A stretch of DNA of 22,612 bases. It comes from an uncultured Chlorobiaceae bacterium. GTDB lineage: Bacteria > Bacteroidota > Chlorobiia > Chlorobiales > Chlorobiaceae. Below, in pieces: positions 15,767 to 22,612 of the stretch; within the stretch, counting starts at the first letter, position 1; every line of letters starts with the position of its first letter. Below the pieces are notes generated by a model. It searched no databases. It was not told the DNA's origin and was given only the letters and a program-made list of their open reading frames with translations. The stretch covers positions 1-22,612 of the forward strand of contig CAIQSY010000033.1 of NCBI GenBank assembly GCA_903874585.1, read 5' to 3'. The translations under genes were made by a program, and so were the position numbers.

Positions 15767-17359
15767 ATGACTTCAAGTACAAATCTTATTGAACTTTACG
15801 ACACCACCCTGCGTGACGGTACGCAGGGTGAGCACATCAACCTTTCAGTACAGGACAAACTGCTTATCGCCCAAAAACTCGATGAGTTTGGGATGGATTA
15901 CATTGAAGGCGGATGGCCAAGCAGCAATCCAAAAGATGAGGAGTTTTTCATCAAGGCAAGGCAGCTTCGTTTTAACCATGCAAAACTGTGCGCTTTTGGC
16001 TCAACGGCCCGTTCTGTAGCCACCGTTTCCAGCGATCCCAATCTGCTCGGTCTGCTGCACTCCGAAACTCCGGTTATTACCATCTTTGGCAAAACGTGGA
16101 AAGCTCACTCCGTCAAAAGTCTTGGGATTTCTGACGAAGAAAATGTTGAACTGATTTTCCGTTCCGTTGAATTTCTCAAGCAAGCGGGGCGCGAAGTCTT
16201 TTTTGATGCGGAACATTTTTTTGACGGCTACAAAGATAATCGCGACTTTGCAATAAAGATGCTGCTTGCTGCCGTACAAGGCGGTGCAACACGCCTCGTT
16301 CTGTGCGACACCAATGGCGGCTCTCTGCCGCACGAAGTCACGGATATTGTCGCACACGTCATTGCTGCTACGGGCGTGCCGGTTGGCATACATTGCCACA
16401 ACGACAGCGATTTAGCGGTAGCAAATTCTCTTGCTGCCATTATGGCTGGAGCTACCCATATTCAGGGCACCATCAACGGTATTGGCGAACGATGCGGCAA
16501 TGCCAATCTTATCAGCATTATTCCCAATATCATGCTGAAACTGCAACGCTCATGCACCTTTGTCGAGCATTTGACGCAACTCACCTCGCTCTCAAAGTTC
16601 GTGTATGAGATTCTCAATATGCCGTCAAACACCAGAGCGCCCTTTGTCGGAAAATCGGCATTTGCGCACAAAGGCGGCATTCATGTCAGCGCCGTTATGA
16701 AAGAGAGTTCGCTCTACGAACATATCGATCCAAAACTTGTTGGAAATCATCAACGTGTTCTGGTTTCAGAACTTGCAGGGCAAAGCAACATCCGCTATAA
16801 AGCACAGGAACTCGGTATCACCTTGCCCGAAAAAAGCGATGTATTTAAAAATATCGTCCACCATGTCAAGGAGCTTGAACATGAAGGATACCAGTTTGAT
16901 GGCGCAGAAGCCTCATTTGCTCTGCTGCTGCACAAAGAGCTGGGCAACTTTACACCATTCTTTGAAGTCGTTGAAACTAAAGTACATATCGAATCAAGCA
17001 ACGATGCCCGCAATGTCGATCAGGCTGTGCTCAAAGTGATGGTTGGCGGTGAAATTGAGCATATTGCTGCCGATGGCGACGGACCGGTCAACGCGCTCGA
17101 TAAAGCGCTTCGCAAAGCGCTCCTGCACTTTTATCCCGAGATCAAAAGTATCAAGCTCATTGACTACAAAGTGCGCGTTTTAGAGGAGAAGCGGGGCACA
17201 AGCGCAAAAGTTCGGGTACTCATTGAGTCCAGCAACGGTCGAGACACCTGGGGCACGGTCGGAGTGTCAACCAACATTATTGAAGCAAGTCTCCATGCAC
17301 TTCAGGATAGCATGAACTACCACCTCTTTACGCTGAAGAGTTCACCGCAGGCTGGATAA
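15767..17359 (+). CDS. cimA: (R)-citramalate synthase (TIGR00977 type)
   Basis: Condenses pyruvate with acetyl-CoA to citramalate, starting the threonine-independent route to 2-oxobutyrate and isoleucine. The 530 residues comprise an N-terminal DRE-TIM barrel (about 1-290) with YDTTLRDGTQGEH (Arg16 and Asp17, catalytic base and metal ligand) and the metal-binding GIHCHNDSDLA (His209, His211), followed by NGIGERCGNANL. Linker subdomains lead to a C-terminal LeuA-type regulatory domain (about 390-525) expected to bind isoleucine for feedback inhibition. The GGWPSSNPKD segment after DYIE and the overall length favour TIGR00977 citramalate synthase over LeuA isopropylmalate synthase or homocitrate synthase. 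It is the last gene of the cluster, followed by a large hairpin. Confidence 0.92.
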   Translation: MTSSTNLIELYDTTLRDGTQGEHINLSVQDKLLIAQKLDEFGMDYIEGGWPSSNPKDEEFFIKARQLRFNHAKLCAFGSTARSVATVSSDPNLLGLLHSETPVITIFGKTWKAHSVKSLGISDEENVELIFRSVEFLKQAGREVFFDAEHFFDGYKDNRDFAIKMLLAAVQGGATRLVLCDTNGGSLPHEVTDIVAHVIAATGVPVGIHCHNDSDLAVANSLAAIMAGATHIQGTINGIGERCGNANLISIIPNIMLKLQRSCTFVEHLTQLTSLSKFVYEILNMPSNTRAPFVGKSAFAHKGGIHVSAVMKESSLYEHIDPKLVGNHQRVLVSELAGQSNIRYKAQELGITLPEKSDVFKNIVHHVKELEHEGYQFDGAEASFALLLHKELGNFTPFFEVVETKVHIESSNDARNVDQAVLKVMVGGEIEHIAADGDGPVNALDKALRKALLHFYPEIKSIKLIDYKVRVLEEKRGTSAKVRVLIESSNGRDTWGTVGVSTNIIEASLHALQDSMNYHLFTLKSSPQAG

Positions 17360-17383
17360 GCTGCTGAAATAGCAAAAATCACA

Positions 17384-17442
17384 AAGCGCCGCATTGATAA
17401 TTTCGTTATGACGTTCATTATGAAATTATCAATGCGGCGCTT
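17384..17442. terminator. 21-bp hairpin between convergent cimA and the ferritin-like gene
   Basis: A perfect 21-bp inverted repeat (17384-17404 and 17422-17442; the outer part is AAGCGCCGCATTG) with a 17-nt loop that itself contains ATGA/TCAT. It starts about 25 bp past the cimA stop and ends 26 bp from the stop of the gene on the other strand, so it can terminate both. Stem length and perfection exceed an ordinary terminator. The short word TTCATTATG is repeated in the loop and just after the stem. Confidence 0.85.
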
Positions 17443-17467
17443 ATTCATTATGTAGCGAAATGAGCAG

Positions 17468-17938
17468 CTATTTGATATTGTTGCTCTCCATGTACTGCAT
17501 AATTCTTGCAGCATGGTCGCGATCTTCCTGATTCAATTGCTTGAAAATATTCGATGAATAGGAGTTTGTCGGGCTATCGAGAAACTGCTGAAAGTGCGAC
17601 TCACCGGCAGCCATCTCAAGCTCATAAGCTATTTTAAATGCTTCGGCTCGCAATGGTGGAGTAACCGTATAAGTATCAATGAGCTTGGAAATTCTCTCAT
17701 TGGTTTCAACAAGTGCCTGTAAATCTTTTGCCAGCAGATTGTCGGGGAAAAACTCTTTTTGCTGAGGTTTTTTCTTCTCCTGCTGAAACAATGACGCATG
17801 ACCTTGCTCCTCCATGGACAAATCCCACCAGAAATCCTCGTCTTCAAAGAAGCAATCGTTAAAGAGCAGATAGAGTTTGGCAAGGTTCAATTCCAGTTGG
17901 ATTGACTCGTCAAGGTGTTGCTGAAGTTCTTCTGACAT
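17468..17938 (-). CDS. Small ferritin-like (rubrerythrin-type) diiron protein
   Basis: A 156-residue all-helical protein with the spacing of a four-helix ferritin-like bundle. Candidate iron ligands are Glu16 in helix 1 (SIQLELNLAKLYLLF), Glu44 and His47 in helix 2 (MEEQGHASLF, an ExxH), Glu106/Glu108 or Glu113 in helix 3 (YELEMAAGESHF), and Asp139/His142 in helix 4 (QEDRDHAARI, DxxH in place of ExxH). There is no C-terminal rubredoxin CxxC domain, so it is not a full rubrerythrin. A role in iron handling or peroxide/oxygen reduction would fit an anaerobe but is unproven. It lies 50 bp after the carB fragment on the same strand and may be co-transcribed, though no functional link is obvious. 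The start MSEELQQ has no strong Shine-Dalgarno. Confidence 0.72.
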   Translation of the reverse strand: MSEELQQHLDESIQLELNLAKLYLLFNDCFFEDEDFWWDLSMEEQGHASLFQQEKKKPQQKEFFPDNLLAKDLQALVETNERISKLIDTYTVTPPLRAEAFKIAYELEMAAGESHFQQFLDSPTNSYSSNIFKQLNQEDRDHAARIMQYMESNNIK

Positions 17939-17988
17939 AAGTATTCTTTTTTAAAAGAGACAGTTCTTGTTGTGACGACTGTTTTACT

Positions 17989-19848
17989 TCAATTGTTGTG
18001 ACGATACGAGGCATACTCCTGCAAACTTTTTACGCCAAACTCCTGATGGCGAATACAGTCAATTGCCTGCACCGACGCTTCTGCTGCTTCGATGGTAGTG
18101 ACGAACGGCACATTGTTCAACACTGAGGCGGCGCCAATTGCCTCTTCATCATGCAACGCTTTTTCACCGCGCGGCGTATTGATGACAAAGTTGATTTTGC
18201 CGTGCTTGATAATGTCGAAAATGTTGGGTCTTCCCTCCTCACCAACCTTATACACTTTTTTACATTCAATGCCATTCTCGGTTAAGAACTGATGCGTTCC
18301 AGCAGTGGCAACCAGATCGAAATCCATGCGGAAAAGAGCTTTGGCAATAGCAAGAATGCGTTGATTTTTATCTTGATCGTTAACGCTGATAAAGATGGTT
18401 CCTGAGAGTGGAAGCTGCATATTTGCCGCTTGATAGGCTTTGGCGAATGCTTCAGGGAATTCATCAGCAAGGCTCATTGCCTCGCCGGTCGAGCGCATTT
18501 CAGGACCGAGATAAACGCCCGATTTCACAAATTTCGAGAAGGGAAAAACAGGCTCTTTAATCGCCAAATGCTTCATGCCAAGCTCATCGCAATCTTTCAG
18601 ATTGTACTCTTTGCGCAAGTCGCTGAGCTTTTCACCAAGCATAACTCGTGTCGCTATTTTGACCACCGGAATCGCGGTTGCCTTGCCGACAAATGGCACG
18701 GTTCTGCTGGCGCGTGGATTTACCTCAATCACAAACACACTATCACTCTGCACAGCGTACTGAATGTTCATCAAACCAACCACTTTCAAATTTTCTGCCA
18801 GCGTTCGGGTATATGCCTTCATGGTAGCAATCGCCTGCTTGCTGATATTGTAGTAGGGTAGAATGGAGGTGGAATCGCCGCTGTGTATGCCAGCCGCCTC
18901 AACGTGCTGCATAATGCCGCTGATCACGCAATCGGTGCGGTCAGCAATCGCATCAATGTCGAATTCCACCGCAGTTTCAAGAAAACGGTCAATCAGCAAT
19001 GGATATTTTTCAGTAATAAAGAGCGCCTGATCAATGTACTCTTTCAATGAATCATCGCTATAAACAATCTTCATGGCACGTCCGCCAAGCACATAACTTG
19101 GGCGCACCAGCGCGGGATAACCAATGCGCTTCGTAATCTCTTTTGCCTCTTCAAAGCTGATAGCGGTGCCATATTCAGGATGAGGGATATTGAGCTTTTC
19201 AAGCAGCGCACCAAATTTCTTGCGATCCTCTGCCAAATCAATGCCTTCCGACGAGGTTCCAAGAATGGTAACGCCAGCTTCATGCAACTTGGTTGAGAGC
19301 TTGAGTGGCGTCTGCCCGCCAAAGCTTACAATAACGCCAAGCGGTTTTTCGTGCTCAATAATACGAATGGTATCTTCAAAAGTGAGTGGTTCAAAGTAGA
19401 GCTTGTCGGCAATATCGTAATCGGTGGAAACTGTTTCAGGGTTGCAGTTCACCATAATGGTTTCATAGCCAGCTTCCCGTAACGCAAACACCGCCTGCAC
19501 ACAGCAATAGTCAAACTCAATGCCCTGACCAATCCGGTTTGGTCCGCCACCAAGAATAATCACCTTTTTGCGATCAGAAGAGATCGACTCATTCTCCTCC
19601 TCATACGTTGAGTAATGGTAAGGCGTTTTGGCATCGAACTCCGCCGCGCAGGTATCAACGGTTTTGAAAACAGACTCAATCCCGTAATGTTGTCTCAATG
19701 CGCGAAGAACAGGTTCGGTCGTCGTAAAAATATTGGCAAGCTGAAAATCGGAGAAGCCGTTCTGCTTGGCTTGTAACAGTCGCTCAGCAGGGAATTTCCG
19801 GGCAAGGGCAAGAACCTCATGCGTCAGGTCGGAAGCTTGAATGGTCAT
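17989..19848 (-). CDS. carB: Carbamoyl-phosphate synthase large chain, C-terminal half (split CarB)
   Basis: Carries the second ATP-grasp unit that phosphorylates carbamate to carbamoyl phosphate for pyrimidines and arginine. The 619 residues align with about residue 455 to the end of the roughly 1070-residue CarB: the C-terminal part of the oligomerisation domain (1-80, with VDTCAAEFDAKTPYHYSTYEEE), the carbamoyl-phosphate ATP-grasp domain (GGGPNRIGQGIEFDYCC 100-116, RPSYVLGGRAMKIV, VNPRASRTVPFVGKA), then a MGS-like allosteric domain (about 480-610, with TAGTHQFL and INTPRGE). This is a genuine gene boundary: the ATG is the first possible start and an in-frame TAA lies seven codons upstream. 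No N-terminal half occurs in the window. Split CarB genes are known in Aquifex and Methanocaldococcus, so it is probably a working half, not a pseudogene. Confidence 0.93.
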   Translation of the reverse strand: MTIQASDLTHEVLALARKFPAERLLQAKQNGFSDFQLANIFTTTEPVLRALRQHYGIESVFKTVDTCAAEFDAKTPYHYSTYEEENESISSDRKKVIILGGGPNRIGQGIEFDYCCVQAVFALREAGYETIMVNCNPETVSTDYDIADKLYFEPLTFEDTIRIIEHEKPLGVIVSFGGQTPLKLSTKLHEAGVTILGTSSEGIDLAEDRKKFGALLEKLNIPHPEYGTAISFEEAKEITKRIGYPALVRPSYVLGGRAMKIVYSDDSLKEYIDQALFITEKYPLLIDRFLETAVEFDIDAIADRTDCVISGIMQHVEAAGIHSGDSTSILPYYNISKQAIATMKAYTRTLAENLKVVGLMNIQYAVQSDSVFVIEVNPRASRTVPFVGKATAIPVVKIATRVMLGEKLSDLRKEYNLKDCDELGMKHLAIKEPVFPFSKFVKSGVYLGPEMRSTGEAMSLADEFPEAFAKAYQAANMQLPLSGTIFISVNDQDKNQRILAIAKALFRMDFDLVATAGTHQFLTENGIECKKVYKVGEEGRPNIFDIIKHGKINFVINTPRGEKALHDEEAIGAASVLNNVPFVTTIEAAEASVQAIDCIRHQEFGVKSLQEYASYRHNN

Positions 19849-20159
19849 GCAATCTCGATAGAATTTTTAAAAAAGAGGCTTCGGGATAGCGCTGATAACA
19901 CCGCTATAATGTTCATAACCGTAACGAACGCTTTTCATTACCGAACAATCGGGTATTATTATACAAAAATGCCCATGCTTCTCAAAGCTGCCGTTTACTT
20001 GTATTCATCTGGCTTCTTTTTTTGCATTCTCAAAAATGGGTAAGGATTTTTTTACATTGAGAAGCGCAATCCATAAACCACAACACTGAAGCGTTGGTCA
20101 TGTATCATGTTCTCGTTCACCTTACTATCTGGTACGCAAAAAAGGCGTAATCAATATCT
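19849..20159. other. Intergenic region between divergent carB fragment and ribBA
   Basis: About 310 bp with no supported gene. No FMN riboswitch (RFN) core is visible upstream of ribBA. An imperfect hairpin at 20022-20069 (TTGC-A-TTCTCAA pairing with TTGAGAA-GC-GCAA, 23-nt loop) and a small TAGCG/CGCTA stem near 19887-19906 are the only structures noted. It must contain promoters for both flanking genes, but none can be chosen by eye. Confidence 0.4.
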
Positions 20160-21401
20160 ATGAATACAAAGATTTTTGACTCTATCGACGACGCTCTTGA
20201 AGATATCCGACAAGGGAAACTCGTTATTGTTATTGACGATGAAGATCGCGAAGATGAAGGCGATTTTATTGGTGCTGCCGATCGGGTGACGAAAGAGATG
20301 ATCAATTTTATCACACGTGAGGCACGAGGATTATTGTGCGTCGCCGTTACCATGGCGCGGGCAAAAGAGCTGGAGCTTGACCCGATGGTTCAGCGCAATA
20401 CTTCGCAGCACGAAACCAATTTTACGGTTTCAGTTGATGCAATTGCCGAGGGAATTACCACCGGAATCTCAGTTTATGACCGCACGATGACCATCAAAAT
20501 GCTGGGTGATCCGGCATCAAAGGCGGATGATTTTTCACGTCCCGGTCATATTTTCCCGCTTCGCGCAATGGATGGTGGCGTTTTGCGGCGTGTGGGGCAC
20601 ACTGAAGCAGCGGTTGATCTTGCGCGACTTGCTGGCTGTAGTCCTGTCGGACTGCTCTGCGAAATTTTGAACGATGATGGCAGTATGGCAAGACTTCCCG
20701 AACTCATCAAACTGAAGGCGAAATTTGGTCTGAAGCTTATTACGATTAAAGCGCTTGTTGCTTATCAGATGCAGCGCAACAAACTGGTGCAACGCGCCGT
20801 TGAAGCTCGATTACCTACTGAATATGGTGAGTTTCAACTCATTGCTTACGAATCATTTACCGATCATCATAACCATATTGCTTTTGTCAAGGGCGATGTT
20901 TCCACAGCAGAGCCGGTGCTTGTGCGCGTGCATTCACAGTGTGCTACGGGCGATACGTTTGGCTCGCTGCGTTGCGATTGCGGTCACCAGCTCGCTTCGG
21001 CTCTCACCATGATCGAAAAAGAGGGACGCGGCGTTCTTGTTTATCTGATGCAGGAGGGACGTGGCATTGGATTGATCAACAAGCTGAAAGCCTATAATTT
21101 ACAGGATCAAGGCTTTGATACCGTTGAGGCGAACGAAAAGCTTGGCTTTAAGGCTGATTTACGCGATTATGGCATCGGTGCTCAGATTCTCAAAGATTTA
21201 GGCGTCAGCAAAATGAAGCTAATGACCAATAATCCCAAAAAAGTGGTTGGACTTGAGGGGTATGGACTGGAAATTGTAGAGCGAATTCCCATTGAAATTG
21301 CACCTAATGCAATCAATCAAAGCTATCTGGATACGAAACGCGACAAGCTTGGGCACATGATTGGTTGTTCGTGCAGCTCCATAAGCCGTTCTTTTGAATA
21401 A
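20160..21401 (+). CDS. ribBA: Bifunctional 3,4-dihydroxy-2-butanone-4-phosphate synthase / GTP cyclohydrolase II
   Basis: Supplies both precursors of riboflavin: DHBP from ribulose 5-phosphate (N-terminal RibB domain, about 1-205) and the pyrimidine from GTP (C-terminal RibA domain, about 206-400). The RibB part has DDEDREDEGDF (26-36) with the acidic metal site, SRPGHIFPLRA and GHTEAAVDLARLAG. The RibA part has the zinc triad Cys261, Cys272, Cys274 (CATGDTFGSLRCDC) and the catalytic stretch QEGRGIGLINKLKAYNLQD. The 413 residues fit the fused form and both active sites look intact. It stands alone on the plus strand, with glyA 49 bp downstream. No RFN riboswitch or other riboflavin genes are adjacent, so flavin-dependent control is not apparent. 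Confidence 0.98.
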   Translation: MNTKIFDSIDDALEDIRQGKLVIVIDDEDREDEGDFIGAADRVTKEMINFITREARGLLCVAVTMARAKELELDPMVQRNTSQHETNFTVSVDAIAEGITTGISVYDRTMTIKMLGDPASKADDFSRPGHIFPLRAMDGGVLRRVGHTEAAVDLARLAGCSPVGLLCEILNDDGSMARLPELIKLKAKFGLKLITIKALVAYQMQRNKLVQRAVEARLPTEYGEFQLIAYESFTDHHNHIAFVKGDVSTAEPVLVRVHSQCATGDTFGSLRCDCGHQLASALTMIEKEGRGVLVYLMQEGRGIGLINKLKAYNLQDQGFDTVEANEKLGFKADLRDYGIGAQILKDLGVSKMKLMTNNPKKVVGLEGYGLEIVERIPIEIAPNAINQSYLDTKRDKLGHMIGCSCSSISRSFE

Positions 21402-21450
21402 CATTATTATCAACGACTAAACTTCCGTCAGGAAAAAGGCTGAAAAGACG

Positions 21451-22612
21451 ATGGACACTGATATTCTTCAAAAGCAGGATCAAGAGATTTTTAATGCGAT
21501 TGCCTGCGAAACAACGCGCCAGACTGAAACACTTGAGCTGATTGCGTCAGAAAATTTTACCAGCCGTGCGGTTATGCAGGCGTGCGGATCGGTAATGACC
21601 AACAAATATGCTGAGGGCTATCCGGGCAAGCGCTACTACGGCGGCTGTGAATGTGTTGATATTGCGGAGAACCTTGCACGCGATCGGGCGAAAAAGCTCT
21701 TTAACTGCGACTACGTTAATGTGCAGCCACATTCCGGCTCAAGCGCCAACATGGCGGTTCTCTTTTCGGTGTTGAAACCCGGCGACAAAATTATGGGGCT
21801 TGACCTTTCGCACGGCGGGCACTTGACGCATGGTAGTGCCGTCAATTTCTCCGGGCAGATGTTCGATGCGCACTCTTACGGCGTTGATCGTGAAACCGGC
21901 TGTATTGATATGAATAAGGTTGAGGAGCTTGCGCTGCAAGTTCGTCCAAAACTGATTATCTGCGGTGCAAGCGCCTATTCACAAGGATTTGACTTCAAAA
22001 CGTTCCGCGAGATTGCCGACAAGATTGGTGCATTGCTGATGGCTGATATTGCCCATCCCGCCGGCCTGATTGCTGCCGGTTTTCTGAAAGATCCCATGCC
22101 GCACTGCCATTTCGTCACCACCACAACCCACAAAACACTTCGTGGTCCTCGTGGCGGCATGATTATGATGGGCTCCGATTTTGAGAATCCGATGGGAATT
22201 ACCATCAAAACCAAAACTGGTTCGCGTGTCAAGATGATGTCGGAGGTGATGGATGCCGAGGTAATGCCGGGCATTCAAGGTGGGCCGCTGATGCACATTA
22301 TTGCCGGTAAGGCTGTGGCGTTTGGCGAGGCATTGTTGCCATCGTTCAAGGAGTATGCCGCTCAGGTGATTAAAAATGCAGCCGTTATGGCTGAGCGATT
22401 TGTGGAGCTTGACTACAACATTGTCAGTGGCGGAACGAAAAACCATCTCATGCTGCTGGATTTGCGCAATAAGAGTGTGACTGGCAAAGTAGCCGAAAAT
22501 CTTCTGCACGATGCAGGCATTACCGTTAACAAGAACATGGTGCCATTTGACGACAAGTCACCATTCGTTACCAGCGGCATCCGCATCGGCACACCTGCCA
22601 TGACCACACGCG
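21451..22612 (+). CDS. glyA: Serine hydroxymethyltransferase, 3' end cut by window edge
   Basis: PLP enzyme that interconverts serine and glycine while charging tetrahydrofolate with a one-carbon unit. The frame runs from ATG 21451 to the window end (387 codons) without a stop; about 30-50 residues are missing compared with family members. LELIASENFTS (about 30-40), TNKYAEGYPGKRYYGG and the PLP-lysine segment TTTHKTLRGPRGG (Lys228) are all present, as is the GIQGGPLMH segment. Upstream AGGAAAAAGG at 21430-21439 is a candidate Shine-Dalgarno, though spaced about 11 nt from the ATG. It follows ribBA by 49 bp on the same strand and may share its transcript. Confidence 0.97.
   Translation, partial: MDTDILQKQDQEIFNAIACETTRQTETLELIASENFTSRAVMQACGSVMTNKYAEGYPGKRYYGGCECVDIAENLARDRAKKLFNCDYVNVQPHSGSSANMAVLFSVLKPGDKIMGLDLSHGGHLTHGSAVNFSGQMFDAHSYGVDRETGCIDMNKVEELALQVRPKLIICGASAYSQGFDFKTFREIADKIGALLMADIAHPAGLIAAGFLKDPMPHCHFVTTTTHKTLRGPRGGMIMMGSDFENPMGITIKTKTGSRVKMMSEVMDAEVMPGIQGGPLMHIIAGKAVAFGEALLPSFKEYAAQVIKNAAVMAERFVELDYNIVSGGTKNHLMLLDLRNKSVTGKVAENLLHDAGITVNKNMVPFDDKSPFVTSGIRIGTPAMTTR

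Noticed and set aside
19849..20159. FMN riboswitch upstream of ribBA
   Set aside because: The conserved RFN core sequences are not present; only a weak imperfect hairpin is seen.
1..22612. CRISPR array, insertion sequence, prophage or defence system
   Set aside because: No regularly spaced repeats, transposase, integrase, phage or nuclease-type proteins are present; essentially all coding sequence is accounted for by core metabolism and housekeeping genes.

Overview
The window is a stretch of bacterial chromosome made almost entirely of core metabolic and housekeeping genes. I see no phage, insertion sequence, CRISPR array or toxin/defence island. The gene set (class I ketol-acid reductoisomerase, a short-type LeuC/LeuD pair, a citramalate synthase, fused RibBA, a CarB split into separate genes, type 2 OMP decarboxylase, and a DUF1997-like protein behind prfA) together with moderate GC suggests a green sulfur bacterium (Chlorobi, Chlorobium-like). 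That assignment is inference from gene content and protein resemblance; no search was possible.

Layout from left to right. 1-3757, minus strand: a TIGR01777-type sugar-nucleotide epimerase cut by the window edge, then glmS and pyrF. 3956-6061, plus: ftsH, ending in a strong 16-bp hairpin that also lies downstream of a tRNA-Val(UAC) on the opposite strand. 6352-10687, minus, transcribed right to left: dxr, rseP, prfA and a DUF1997-like protein; a long hairpin sits between dxr and rseP. 10688-11243 has no gene but is dense in inverted repeats and divides divergent dxr and ilvN. 11244-17359, plus: a compact branched-chain amino acid cluster ilvN-ilvC-leuB-leuC-leuD-cimA, closed by a 21-bp hairpin. 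17468-19848, minus: the C-terminal half of CarB followed by a small ferritin-like protein. 20160 to the right edge, plus: ribBA and glyA, the latter truncated by the window end.

How the genes work together. CimA makes citramalate from pyruvate and acetyl-CoA, LeuCD and LeuB can carry it to 2-oxobutyrate, and IlvN/IlvC serve the shared valine/isoleucine steps, so the cluster is set up for threonine-independent isoleucine synthesis as well as leucine and valine. It lacks ilvB, ilvD and leuA, which must lie elsewhere. PyrF and CarB belong to pyrimidine synthesis, GlmS to cell-wall amino sugars, Dxr to the MEP isoprenoid route, and RseP and FtsH to membrane proteolysis.

The window is largely ordinary. 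The parts most worth a second look are the hairpin-rich ilvN/dxr intergenic region (a possible unrecognised leader RNA), the split carB, the hairpin inside the dxr-rseP unit, and the two small proteins of uncertain function (6352-6963 and 17468-17938).
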